64,000 nt of DNA from Pareuzebyella sediminis (GTDB taxonomy: Bacteria; Bacteroidota; Bacteroidia; Flavobacteriales; Flavobacteriaceae), in contig NZ_VTZS01000003.1 in assembly GCF_008367235.1 (NCBI RefSeq), forward strand, positions 744,001-808,000. The letters run 5' to 3'. Positions 1 to 8,295 of this stretch are shown here, piece after piece (the first letter of the stretch is position 1; each line of letters opens with the position of its first letter). The notes below the pieces were generated by a model, which saw only the letters and a list, made by a program, of their open reading frames with translations, made no database searches and had not been told where the DNA came from. The position numbers and the translations under genes were made by a program.

Positions 1-98
1 CGTTTTTTGGATAAAGTTTCTTCGTTTCATAGGTTCTGGTTCGGTTTTTAAGATATAAATCTGATTATGCTATTTAATTATAGGTTGACTTCATAAAA

Positions 99-173
99 AA
101 GAGCTAAAAACCTTAAAAGTAGTTGAGGTGGAATCAACCATTTTATCCTTAACATTTCAAGTTTCTAGCTCTT
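99..173 (-). terminator. Structured terminator after the GMC dehydrogenase operon
   Basis: AAGAGCTAAAAAC (99-111) pairs with GTTTCTAGCTCTT (161-173) at 12 of 13 positions. A smaller hairpin, GTTGA/TCAAC (122-126/134-138), lies inside the loop. Read on the minus strand, the outer stem is followed by a run of T, as in an intrinsic terminator, and it sits just after the stop of the small subunit at 199. The 49-nt loop is unusually long, so this may also be a structured 3' UTR. The remaining bases from 1 to 98 show no gene. Confidence 0.55.
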
Positions 174-198
174 CTTGATTTTATTGTCTTTCATGAGA

Positions 199-846
199 CT
201 ATAGTGACCAAGCCTTCCCTCCTGTCAACTCTTGGGCGTCGGCACAGGGAATATACTCACCGGGCACCGGAAGATACGCTAGAACTTTTTCACCTACATA
301 CTCCGAGGTTTTATACCCTAGAATGGTTAGGCCTCTTAAGTTGTTGGCAAATGCAAATCTCGAGACACCTTCTTCTAACTGAGGTTCTTTACCTTCGGCG
401 ACAGCCTCATGGTATTGCGTTATGGAATCAAAATATTTTGCCTGGTCTTCTTTTGTAATTTTAAGGGAGGTGGCTAAAACGGGTTCGAGTTCTTCCATGG
501 TAAGTTCGCCCGCCTTCTCCTTTCCGGAATCATTCAGGGCTTTTTCAAGAAAACGGTCCATAGACATTTTCAAAAAATCTTGTTGATCCGTTTCCATCAC
601 CTGATCGGCGAACCGATCGATAAAGAGATGTACCTGCGTTGCTGAAGCAGCTGGAGTATCGGTCTTAGGAATGATGATATCTACCAATTTGGTGAGTGCC
701 GCACCTTCATCTTTTGAAAAGAAATCAGGGGTCCATTCCAGAGCGGTCTCCTTTTTACAACTTTGGGCAATGCTAATTAGGGTGGGCGTGGCTACTGTGT
801 AGCCTAGGGCCATCCCCATATTTTTGAGTGCTTTTCTTCTATTCAT
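199..846 (-). CDS. Gluconate 2-dehydrogenase subunit 3 family protein (Tat-exported small subunit)
   Basis: This 215-aa protein belongs to the gluconate 2-dehydrogenase subunit 3 family, the small partner of membrane or periplasmic FAD dehydrogenases. The N-terminus (MNRRKALKNMG) has a twin-arginine signature followed by a hydrophobic stretch, with a Cys near residue 30 (AQSCKKE) that could be lipidated. In FAD-dependent glucose dehydrogenases the small subunit carries the Tat signal and pilots the cofactor-loaded catalytic subunit across the membrane. That arrangement fits here, because the upstream GMC subunit has no signal of its own. The two genes share one base in a TAATG junction, so translation is probably coupled. 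The electron acceptor is not visible in this operon. Confidence 0.88.
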   Translation of the reverse strand: MNRRKALKNMGMALGYTVATPTLISIAQSCKKETALEWTPDFFSKDEGAALTKLVDIIIPKTDTPAASATQVHLFIDRFADQVMETDQQDFLKMSMDRFLEKALNDSGKEKAGELTMEELEPVLATSLKITKEDQAKYFDSITQYHEAVAEGKEPQLEEGVSRFAFANNLRGLTILGYKTSEYVGEKVLAYLPVPGEYIPCADAQELTGGKAWSL

Positions 847-2558
847 TATATATTGCCATTTTTAAGTTCTTTGACGGCATGATTAGCGGCCCTTGCCGTA
901 AACGCCATATATGTCAATGAAGGGTTGACGCAGCTTGCCGAGGTCATGAAAGAGCCGTCGGTAACGTAAACGTTAGGTACGTCATGTAATTGGTTGTTGC
1001 CGTTAAGAACGGAGGTCTTTCTGTTTCGTCCCATACGTGCAGTACCCATTTCGTGAATACCGAGACCTAAAGCTCCAGGCCGATCGTAACCTTTTACGTC
1101 GTATAGTCCCGCTTTTTCCAGCATATCGATAGCGGACTCTTGCATATCTTTACGCATGTTCCATTCGTTTTCTTTGAATTCGGCATCAAATGTGACGGTG
1201 GGTAGCCCCCAATCGTCCAATTTATCATAGTCTAGAGTAAATCGATTGTCTTCATAAGGCAAGACTTCACCAAAACCGCCGATTCCGAAGGTCCAACCTC
1301 CAGGTTTCAATATCGTTTCCTTCAGGTCTTTTCCATAGGCCGTTTCTGCAATGAGCTCTTCCCAATTACCCCTACTTGCTCCTCCTTGATAGCCAAAGCC
1401 GCGTTTATAGTCTTTTCTGTCTGAACTTCCACCTAAGTTCCTGAACCTGGGAATATAAACTCCACTAGGCTTCCTTCCTTTGTAATATTTATCTTCGTAA
1501 CCTTCCATTTTTCCGGAAGCGCCGACCCCTAGATGATGATCCATGATATTCCTTCCCAATTGATCGGACTCGTTACCCATACCATTGGGGAACCGATCGG
1601 ATTTTGATTGCATTAAAATGGATGAGGACGCAATCGCTGAGGCACAGAGGAAAATGACCTTGGCCTTGAATTCATGGGGCTCTTTGGTGACACGATCAAT
1701 TACCTTCACCCCGGTAGCCTTTTTGGTATCAGGGTCGTACATCACCTCGGAAACGATAGAATCTGGACGCAACGTCAAATTTCCCGTACGCTCTGCGGCC
1801 GGCAGGGTTGATGAGAGGCTGCTAAAGTAGCCTCCAAAAGGGCAACCCCTGATACATCTGTTCCGAAACTGGCATTTGGTCCTTCCTTCAAATTGTTTAT
1901 CTCCGGTGATATGGGCGGTACGTCCTGCGGTTATTACCCTACCGTCAAAATTTTCGGCCACTTTTTCCCTTACATGCTGCTCAACGCAGTTTAGTTCCAT
2001 CATGGGAAGAAAGTTGCTATCCGGCAATTGTGGAAGATTTAATGCCTCTCCACTTACACCGATAAACGTTTCTACTTTTTCGTACCATGGTGCAATATCT
2101 TTATAACGAACCGGCCAATCTACGGCAATGCCTTCGCGTTGATTGGCGGTAAAGTCGATATCGCTCCAACGGTAGCTTTGTCTGCCCCATTGTAAAGAGC
2201 GACCGCCAACGTGATAGCCTCGCATCCAATCAAAACGTTTGATCTCATTGTAGGGATGTTCCAAATCGTTAACAAACCACATGTGGCTAGCTTGACTGGT
2301 AGTATATCCTGTTCGGTTTTGTTTGGGCTGCTTTTCAATGATTTCCTTAGTAGCCACCCCGGCGTTCGGGAAATCCCAGGGATCCTTATTGGCCGTAACA
2401 TAGTCTTCAATATGCTTCACCATACGGCCACGTTCAAGAACTAAGGTCTTAAGGCCGTTTTCGCAAAGCTCTTTAGCTGCCCAACCTCCGCTGATTCCAG
2501 AACCGACTACTATGGCATCATAGGAAGATTGCTCTTCGTTGTAATAAAACTTGCTCAT
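846..2558 (-). CDS. GMC-family FAD-dependent sugar/alcohol dehydrogenase, catalytic subunit
   Basis: This 570-aa glucose-methanol-choline oxidoreductase has a Rossmann FAD-binding motif VVGSGISGG at residues 17-25. The C-terminal catalytic segment contains HEMGTARMG (His about 502) and CVNPSLT (Asn about 545). Three cysteines at 229, 235 and 239 (CQFRNRCIRGC) resemble the cluster-binding region of bacterial FAD glucose dehydrogenases and may hold an iron-sulfur centre. There is no signal peptide, so export would depend on the downstream small subunit at 199-846. In related clusters this enzyme oxidises a sugar or glycoside hydroxyl to a ketone, often at C3. It is divergent from an isomerase/oxidoreductase gene set that could use such 3-keto products. 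The exact substrate is not deducible. Confidence 0.93.
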   Translation of the reverse strand: MSKFYYNEEQSSYDAIVVGSGISGGWAAKELCENGLKTLVLERGRMVKHIEDYVTANKDPWDFPNAGVATKEIIEKQPKQNRTGYTTSQASHMWFVNDLEHPYNEIKRFDWMRGYHVGGRSLQWGRQSYRWSDIDFTANQREGIAVDWPVRYKDIAPWYEKVETFIGVSGEALNLPQLPDSNFLPMMELNCVEQHVREKVAENFDGRVITAGRTAHITGDKQFEGRTKCQFRNRCIRGCPFGGYFSSLSSTLPAAERTGNLTLRPDSIVSEVMYDPDTKKATGVKVIDRVTKEPHEFKAKVIFLCASAIASSSILMQSKSDRFPNGMGNESDQLGRNIMDHHLGVGASGKMEGYEDKYYKGRKPSGVYIPRFRNLGGSSDRKDYKRGFGYQGGASRGNWEELIAETAYGKDLKETILKPGGWTFGIGGFGEVLPYEDNRFTLDYDKLDDWGLPTVTFDAEFKENEWNMRKDMQESAIDMLEKAGLYDVKGYDRPGALGLGIHEMGTARMGRNRKTSVLNGNNQLHDVPNVYVTDGSFMTSASCVNPSLTYMAFTARAANHAVKELKNGNI

Positions 2559-2700
2559 TTACGAAATTGTTTAGTCTATAAATTTATAAAATATAAAATT
2601 AATTTTCTACATTTAATCGCTATACATCTTAGTAAGTCCGCATGTTCTGGGCAGATTTGAATCCAAATCATTAAAATTCAATAAACTATAATCCATATAA

Positions 2701-3696
2701 ATGAAACGAAGAAGCTTTATTAGAAATAGTTCTCAAGCTGGTATTGGCCTTTCCTTATTGGGCATATATGCTTGTAAGGAAACAAAAAAGAAAGAAGGCG
2801 AAGAAATGTCCGGTTCTGAGATGACTTCAAACGATGTAGAACCTTTTTTTAAATTATCCTTGGCCCAGTGGTCTATTCATAAAATGATTCGTGAAGATGG
2901 CGTGGACCCTTATACGTTTGCTGAAAAAGCCAAGAATTGGGGTTTTACTGGGTTGGAATATGTAAGTCAGTTATACGATCCCGAGTTAAAGGATGCTGGA
3001 TACTCTGAAGAGGCCATGGCCGCTTTTGTTGAAAAATCGAACGCCGAGGCCAAAAAATACGGTTTAGAAAATGTACTCATTATGATAGATGGGCAGGGAA
3101 ATCTGGCTGTCGACGATGAGAATGAAAGAAATGAAACAGTTGATAAACACAAAATATGGGTCGATGCCGCAGCAGCAATGGGTTGTCACGCTATACGTGT
3201 CAATTTGAACGGTAGTAATGATCCTGAGGCATGGAAACGGAACTCCATTGATGGATTGACCAAGCTTTGTACGTATGCCAAAGACAAGAATATTAATGTG
3301 CTTGTTGAAAATCACGGGGGGCTTTCTTCCAACGCGGCCCTGCATGCCGACGTAATGAAAGCCGTGGACATGGATAATTGTGGCACGCTTCCAGATTTTG
3401 GTAATTTCTGCATCAAAAGGAAGGAAGACAGTTGGGAATGTGATGAAATGTACGATATCTATAAAGGGGTTGAAGAGTTGATGCCGTATGCGAAAGCCGT
3501 GAGCGCTAAATCGCATAATTTTGACGCCCAAGGCAATGAAACGGAAATCGATTATGTGAAGATGTTACAAATTGTCAAAGATCATGGATATAATGGGTAT
3601 ATCGGCGTAGAGTACGAGGGGAGTGAGTTAAGTGAAGAAGCAGGTATAATGGCAACGAAGGATTTGATGCTCGAAGCTGCAAAAAAGTTAAGTTAA
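2701..3696 (+). CDS. Sugar phosphate isomerase/epimerase family TIM-barrel protein, exported
   Basis: This 331-aa protein of the xylose isomerase-like TIM-barrel family (AP endonuclease 2 fold) has a predicted divalent-metal site from E203 (VLVENHGG), D232 (LPDFGN), H272 (KSHNF) and E304 (GVEYEG). The N-terminus, MKRRSFIRNSSQ, is Tat-like and leads to C25 in IYACKE, a relaxed lipobox, so the protein is probably a periplasmic lipoprotein. Family members isomerise or epimerise sugars, and some cleave 3-keto C-glycosides. The gene heads a plus-strand run, divergent from the GMC dehydrogenase across 142 bp that must hold both promoters. No clear TAnnTTTG box was found there. The substrate is unknown. 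Confidence 0.88.
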   Translation: MKRRSFIRNSSQAGIGLSLLGIYACKETKKKEGEEMSGSEMTSNDVEPFFKLSLAQWSIHKMIREDGVDPYTFAEKAKNWGFTGLEYVSQLYDPELKDAGYSEEAMAAFVEKSNAEAKKYGLENVLIMIDGQGNLAVDDENERNETVDKHKIWVDAAAAMGCHAIRVNLNGSNDPEAWKRNSIDGLTKLCTYAKDKNINVLVENHGGLSSNAALHADVMKAVDMDNCGTLPDFGNFCIKRKEDSWECDEMYDIYKGVEELMPYAKAVSAKSHNFDAQGNETEIDYVKMLQIVKDHGYNGYIGVEYEGSELSEEAGIMATKDLMLEAAKKLS

Positions 3697-3737
3697 GCGT
3701 TTTTACTTGAGACGGTAAGAATTTATATCAATAACCT

Positions 3738-4181
3738 GTGAAAGTTTTTTTCGACCAACTATTTGACTACAACTTCTATTGCAACAAGAAGATAATCGAA
3801 GTCTGTACCGCATTAGATGTGGTGCCTGAGAAAAGCCATAGACTATTTTGCCATATGCTCAACGCCCACCATATCTGGAATGCCAGAATATGGAAGCAGC
3901 AACCGGAATATAAGGTTTTTCAATTGCACGATGTGAAAGATTGGGGCGATATACATTACGAGAACCAAAGAAGCTCTTTTGAAATTACCAGCTCCATCGA
4001 GGATTTTGACCGTCGTGTTGATTATGATGATTCAAAAGGGCAACAATATACTAATACGGTACAAGATATAATCTTTCATATCATCAACCACTCAACCTAT
4101 CACAGAGGTCAACTAGCTATGGATTTTAGGACCCATGGGATTGAACCTTTGATTACGGATTATGTGCATTACAAAAGATAG
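3738..4181 (+). CDS. DinB-like / DfsB family putative metal-dependent protein
   Basis: This 147-aa four-helix DinB-fold protein has histidines in helix 2 (LNAHHIW) and the helix-4 motif NHSTYHRGQ, which together give the three-His metal site typical of the family. Translation must start at the GTG at 3738, because an in-frame TAA lies two codons upstream and conserved sequence begins at once (MKVFFDQLFDYN). DinB-like proteins include thiol S-transferases and damage-inducible proteins of unknown role. It lies 41 bp after an isomerase gene and 60 bp before a Gfo/Idh gene, so it is probably cotranscribed with them. A link to sugar metabolism is only positional. Confidence 0.85.
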   Translation: MKVFFDQLFDYNFYCNKKIIEVCTALDVVPEKSHRLFCHMLNAHHIWNARIWKQQPEYKVFQLHDVKDWGDIHYENQRSSFEITSSIEDFDRRVDYDDSKGQQYTNTVQDIIFHIINHSTYHRGQLAMDFRTHGIEPLITDYVHYKR

Positions 4182-4241
4182 TTCTATTTTCTAAAAATAC
4201 TTTTACCATAAAAACAACTATTAATTAAATTAAAATTACAA

Positions 4242-5381
4242 ATGCCAAAAAAAATTAGATTAGGAATTTTAGGCGGAGGTGGTGATTCCTTGATTGGGGT
4301 TCTTCATCGCGTAGCATCACATATCAATGACAATTATCAAATCGTCGGGGGTTGCTTTAATCCCAATTTTGACGATAACATAGCGTTCGCCAAAGAAATA
4401 GATGTGCCCACAGATCGCATCTATCGCGATTTCGACACTATGATAGAGGAAGAGATGAAATTGCCCGCCAACAAACGTATTCAAGTTTGTTCTGTGCTCA
4501 CCCCTAATTTTCTCCATTTTCCTATGGCCTTGAAATTATTGGAAAACGGGTTTCACGTGATTTGTGAAAAGCCGATGACAACGACATTGGAAGAGGCCAA
4601 AATACTGCAAAAGGCACATAAAAAGGCGGGTACTGTATTTGCCCTAACGCATACGTATACCGGCTACCCTATGGTACGCCAGATGAGGGAAATGATAAAA
4701 AAGGGAGCCTTGGGGAAAATTCACAAAGTCGATGCGGTGTATTATCAAGGCTGGATCAATGAGATTATTCACGACAAGAAAAAGCGTTCTACCGTATGGC
4801 GATTGGATCCAAAAAAAGCTGGGATAAGTTCATGCATCGGTGATATAGGGGTACATGCATTTAATATGGTAGAGTATACGACCGGTTTAAAAGTAAAGTC
4901 TATTTTAAGTGATTTCAACTACCTCTATAAAGACAACAAAATGGACGTTGATGGCACGGTACTCATTCGTATGAGCGATCATGTAAAAGGGGTCATTCGT
5001 AGTAGCCAAGTGGCTACCGGTGAAGAAAACGGATTGGCCATTTCCATTTACGGGGAGAAGGCAGGCTTCAGATGGGAACAAGAGAATCCGAATTTCCTAT
5101 ATATGTTGAGCGACACCAAGCCAACCCAGATTTATAAACCAGGCCATGCGTATAACAGTAAACTCTCTCTTGATGGCACAAAATTACCTCCAGGGCATCC
5201 TGAAGGAATTTTTGATTCGATGGCAAATATTTACTTAGGTGCTGCAAGAGCTATTCGAGGCAGAAAATATAATGATGGTGAATTTCCAACGATGACCGAT
5301 GGAGTTCGAGGAATGAATTTTATCGAAGCTACCGTTGAATCACATAAGGCGGGCAATACTTGGGTAGATTTAGAAAAATAA
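4242..5381 (+). CDS. Gfo/Idh/MocA family NAD(P)-dependent oxidoreductase
   Basis: This 379-aa oxidoreductase has an N-terminal Rossmann motif GILGGGGDS (residues 8-16), the family EKP motif at 109-111 and a catalytic GDIGVHAF segment with D201 and H205. No signal peptide is visible, so it is cytoplasmic. The family oxidises or reduces sugar carbons and cyclitols with NAD(P). In deglycosylation pathways such enzymes make or reduce 3-keto sugars. The two TIM-barrel isomerases, the DUF1080 hydrolases and the GMC dehydrogenase around it support a role in keto-sugar handling. One option is cytoplasmic reduction of a 3-keto hexose imported after extracytoplasmic cleavage, but this is inference. Confidence 0.92.
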   Translation: MPKKIRLGILGGGGDSLIGVLHRVASHINDNYQIVGGCFNPNFDDNIAFAKEIDVPTDRIYRDFDTMIEEEMKLPANKRIQVCSVLTPNFLHFPMALKLLENGFHVICEKPMTTTLEEAKILQKAHKKAGTVFALTHTYTGYPMVRQMREMIKKGALGKIHKVDAVYYQGWINEIIHDKKKRSTVWRLDPKKAGISSCIGDIGVHAFNMVEYTTGLKVKSILSDFNYLYKDNKMDVDGTVLIRMSDHVKGVIRSSQVATGEENGLAISIYGEKAGFRWEQENPNFLYMLSDTKPTQIYKPGHAYNSKLSLDGTKLPPGHPEGIFDSMANIYLGAARAIRGRKYNDGEFPTMTDGVRGMNFIEATVESHKAGNTWVDLEK

Positions 5382-5411
5382 ACAATTTTTATTGATTCAT
5401 AAAGTACTCCT

Positions 5412-5443
5412 AAATCCCTAAGGAAACAATTTCTTAGGGATTT
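5412..5443. terminator. Hairpin between Gfo/Idh gene and convergent ASCH gene
   Basis: An 11-bp perfect inverted repeat, AAATCCCTAAG / CTTAGGGATTT (5412-5422 and 5433-5443), has a 10-nt loop. It lies 30 bp after the Gfo/Idh stop and 55 bp from the stop of the opposite-strand ASCH gene. The A and T flanks allow bidirectional termination, although the T tract is short. Confidence 0.65.
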
Positions 5444-5498
5444 GTAGTATAAGACTGCGGAGTGATTATTTTAGGATCAAAATAGGTTTTCAATAGAC

Positions 5499-5963
5499 CT
5501 ACCGCTCAAAAACTTTCTCAAATTCCTGACAAACAATAATCATACTTTCTCGAGGTACACGGCCAAAAGGTGCGAGTTCTTCGGTATAATAATCCCAGTG
5601 GACTTTTTTCCAATAATCCAGACTTTTATCGCCTTCGCCTTCGAGCCGGGCATAGGCCTCATCGATACTGAAAAAAGGTTTGAGCCGAACGGCGGTAGTG
5701 CGTACCAAACATTGTGCCTCGCCAGCCCAATTGGTAATGACCATAAAATCGCCAATTTTGGGGAGCTGCTCGTTTCGATATTGAAGGCCTAACAAAGAAT
5801 GCGACGTGGCTCTCTTAATGCCTCGCTTGACTAGGGAAGCACATTCATCTGCATCTTGCTCATTGTTGCAAAAGTGTACCACCTCAGGAGCTTCGACAAA
5901 GGCATGTTCTAAATGTTGGTCTAAATAATCTCCCCATAAGTTACGGGCTGAGGCATTTTCCAT
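5499..5963 (-). CDS. ASCH domain-containing protein (YhfF-like)
   Basis: This is a protein of about 154 aa with an ASCH (PUA-like beta-barrel) domain over nearly its whole length. Family features include GIKRATSH near residue 50, PKIGDFMVITNW, and the C-terminal HWDYYTEEL. ASCH proteins are proposed to bind RNA, and one subgroup hydrolyses N4-acetylcytidine, so either activity is possible. The ATG at 5961-5963 is preferred. An in-frame GTG at 5970-5972 would add three residues. It is transcribed against the flanking sugar genes and looks like an unrelated insertion in that cluster. Confidence 0.85.
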   Translation of the reverse strand: MENASARNLWGDYLDQHLEHAFVEAPEVVHFCNNEQDADECASLVKRGIKRATSHSLLGLQYRNEQLPKIGDFMVITNWAGEAQCLVRTTAVRLKPFFSIDEAYARLEGEGDKSLDYWKKVHWDYYTEELAPFGRVPRESMIIVCQEFEKVFER

Positions 5964-5972
5964 ATTTCGCAC

Positions 5973-6322
5973 TGGTTTGAATTAATGGGCAATTTGTCTT
6001 ACCCAAAATAATTATAGCAATATACGGTGGTTTGTTGGCCAATAGGTTATTTTCTAGAATAACGGTTATTATTTCGGTCAATGGTACGACATCCCAAGAT
6101 TTGAAATTAAAGACTATAGTCTCGCCTTGTTCGATATCAAATGACCTTAAGCCTTGCCGATTCAATACTATAATTAGTTGTTATTATCTTTATGGATTTC
6201 CTATATTTATAGCTTCTCGAACGGATTTGAAAAGCAATAAATTTTTACTAACTAAATATAGGGTTTATTCTCAAATTCAATAGTATTTGAAATGGACCCG
6301 ATTATAAAAATCAAAATAAGAA
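5973..6322. other. 350-bp intergenic region with a candidate promoter for the 6323 gene
   Basis: No convincing gene lies here; the open frames on both strands lack family features and coding character. On the plus strand TTG (6179-6181), a 21-bp spacer and TATATTTA (6203-6210) approximate the flavobacterial TTG-N17-23-TAnnTTTG promoter, with one mismatch in the -7 box. It could start transcription of the TIM-barrel/DUF1080 run about 110 bp upstream of its start codon. Confidence 0.4.
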
Positions 6323-7375
6323 ATGAAGACAATTAAGGGACCGGCCGTTTTTTTAGCACAGTTCGTAGATAGCGAAGCACCGTTCAATACCTTGGACGGC
6401 ATGTGTAAATGGGCCGCTGATTTAGGCTACAAAGGAATTCAAATACCCACTTGGGAGTCCTTTCTGATCGATATCGACAAAGCAGCCGCAAGCCAAGACT
6501 ACTGTGATGAGCTTAAGGGAAAAATCAATTCATATGGATTGGAGATTACGGAGCTCTCCACGCACCTTCAGGGGCAATTGGTGGCCGTGAATCCGGCCTA
6601 CGACTTGATGTTCGATAATTTTGCTCCCGATAAAGTGAAGAACAACCCCAAGGCCCGTACCGAGTGGGCTATCGATGTGGTGAAAAAGGCCGCGACCGCA
6701 AGTAGAAGATTGGGGCTGAACGCGCATGCGACCTTCTCAGGAGCATTATTATGGCATACGTGGCATCCATGGCCACAACGTCCCGCTGGATTGGTCGAAA
6801 TGGGATTTGAGGAATTGGCCAAGAGGTGGATGCCAATCCTGAACCATTTCGATGAAGAAGGTGTCGATGTGTGTTATGAGATTCACCCTGGCGAAGACCT
6901 TCACGACGGCGATACCTTTGAGCGCTTTTTACAGGCCACAGGAAACCACAAAAGAGTAAATATTCTATATGACCCCAGCCATTTCGTATTGCAACAATTG
7001 GATTATGTTACTTATATCGACCACTATCACGAATTCATAAAGTCTTTTCACGTGAAGGACTCCGAATTCAACCCCACGGGCAAAAAAGGAGCTTTTGGCG
7101 GATACAATGATTGGGGCGATCGTGCCGGAAGATACCGTTCATTGGGCGACGGCCAGATCGATTTCAAAACGATTTTTTCTAAATTGACTCAATACGGTTG
7201 CGATGTATGGGCAGTTATGGAATGGGAGTGTTGTATTAAAAGCCCGGAACAAGGTGCAAGGGAAGGTGCCATCTTTATTCAAGACCACATTATTGAGGCT
7301 ACCGAGAAGACCTTTGATGATTTTGCGGGCGCAGAAATAGATAAAGAAGTTTTGAAAAAAATACTAGGTGTCTAA
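6323..7375 (+). CDS. Sugar phosphate isomerase/epimerase family TIM-barrel protein
   Basis: This 350-aa cytoplasmic xylose isomerase-like TIM barrel has no signal peptide. Its predicted metal ligands are E186 (CYEIHPGE), D217 (YDPSHF), H243 (SFHVKD) and E300 (VMEWE). The conserved YDPSHF and FHVKDSEF segments are typical of a large Bacteroidota/Planctomycetes clade found beside Gfo/Idh and DUF1080 genes. Family relatives isomerise keto sugars or remove aglycones from 3-keto glycosides by metal-assisted elimination. It is followed after 61 bp by a DUF1080 lipoprotein in the same direction. The substrate is unproven. Confidence 0.92.
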   Translation: MKTIKGPAVFLAQFVDSEAPFNTLDGMCKWAADLGYKGIQIPTWESFLIDIDKAAASQDYCDELKGKINSYGLEITELSTHLQGQLVAVNPAYDLMFDNFAPDKVKNNPKARTEWAIDVVKKAATASRRLGLNAHATFSGALLWHTWHPWPQRPAGLVEMGFEELAKRWMPILNHFDEEGVDVCYEIHPGEDLHDGDTFERFLQATGNHKRVNILYDPSHFVLQQLDYVTYIDHYHEFIKSFHVKDSEFNPTGKKGAFGGYNDWGDRAGRYRSLGDGQIDFKTIFSKLTQYGCDVWAVMEWECCIKSPEQGAREGAIFIQDHIIEATEKTFDDFAGAEIDKEVLKKILGV

Positions 7376-7436
7376 CGATGCCGAAAACAATCGACTCTAA
7401 TCGGTTTGTGGAATAAAATATACTCAAAGCAAAAAC

Positions 7437-8201
7437 ATGACAATGAAAAATTTTATCGGGATTGCCCTCATAGTATTTATGACCTTAGGGTGCAAAGAAA
7501 AGACCAAAGATAAAGAAGGACAAATAGAAACGGAACCCAATGCCCAAATGGAAAATTCTACTGAAGACGAATGGGAAGTACTTTTTGATGGCTCTTCTTT
7601 TGAGGGTTGGAAAGGGTATTTGAAAGAAGGGGTCCCTGACCATTGGAAAATTGAAGACGGGGCTATGGTATTTTATCCTCCAGAAGAACGTAAAGAGGGT
7701 GAAATCTTCGATTTGGTTAGCGAAAGGGAGTTTACCGATTTTATACTGTCTTTAGACTGGAAAATTTCCGAGGCAGGCAACAGCGGTGTTTTTTGGGGGA
7801 TTAACGAAGCTCTTGAATTGAAAAAACCATATCATACGGGCCCAGAGATTCAAGTATTGGATAATGAAAAACATCCCGATGCCAAAAACGGAACGACCCA
7901 TCAGGCCGGATCGCTGTACGATATGGTCGCACCTTCAAAAGATGTAACCAATGACGTTGGCGAATGGAATACGATGATTATCACCGTTGACCATCAAAAG
8001 AAGCAAGGTAGCGTTGAATTGAACGGGGTAGACATTGTCTCCTTCCCCTTGGCAAACGAAGCTTGGAATGAAATGGTTTCGGAATCTAAGTTTGCGGATT
8101 GGGAAGAATTTGGAAAATACTCCACCGGTAAAATCGGACTTCAAGATCATGGCAATAGGGTCTCTTTTCGAGATATAAAAATTAAAGAACTTAATAATTA
8201 G
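7437..8201 (+). CDS. DUF1080 (3-keto-disaccharide hydrolase type) lipoprotein
   Basis: This 254-aa lipoprotein has C19 in the lipobox FMTLGCKE, an acidic linker, and a DUF1080 concanavalin-like domain from about residue 47 to the end. Family signatures are WEVLFDGSSFEGW, NSGVFWGI, PEIQVLDN, HQAGSLYDM and IGLQDHG. DUF1080 proteins have been linked to hydrolysis or elimination of 3-keto glycosides, releasing the aglycone. As an envelope protein it would act on products of the exported GMC dehydrogenase. A second ATG two codons in (7443) is an equally good start. A second DUF1080 gene follows 94 bp downstream, so this is a tandem but diverged pair. Confidence 0.92.
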   Translation: MTMKNFIGIALIVFMTLGCKEKTKDKEGQIETEPNAQMENSTEDEWEVLFDGSSFEGWKGYLKEGVPDHWKIEDGAMVFYPPEERKEGEIFDLVSEREFTDFILSLDWKISEAGNSGVFWGINEALELKKPYHTGPEIQVLDNEKHPDAKNGTTHQAGSLYDMVAPSKDVTNDVGEWNTMIITVDHQKKQGSVELNGVDIVSFPLANEAWNEMVSESKFADWEEFGKYSTGKIGLQDHGNRVSFRDIKIKELNN

Positions 8202-8212
8202 AATGCTGAACC

Positions 8213-8281
8213 GGATTAGGTCTCAACCCTGTTCAACAGCCAATCCGACTCGGATGGTTCGGAAGGCTTTACCCCTAATCC
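8213..8281. repeat. Nested inverted repeats between the two DUF1080 genes
   Basis: GGATTAGG (8213-8220) is the exact complement of CCTAATCC (8274-8281). Inside lies a second near-perfect stem, CAATCCGA/TCGGATGG, around 8241-8257. The intercistronic RNA could fold into a two-level hairpin that tunes expression of the second DUF1080 gene. No T run follows, so it is not a standard terminator. Confidence 0.4.
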
Positions 8282-8295
8282 AATAAATTTTAGAT

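Noticed and set aside
5941-6283. Overlapping open frames on both strands in the gap before the 6323 gene
   Set aside because: They lack recognisable domains, have no conserved start context and overlap each other and the ASCH start, so I treat the gap as non-coding.
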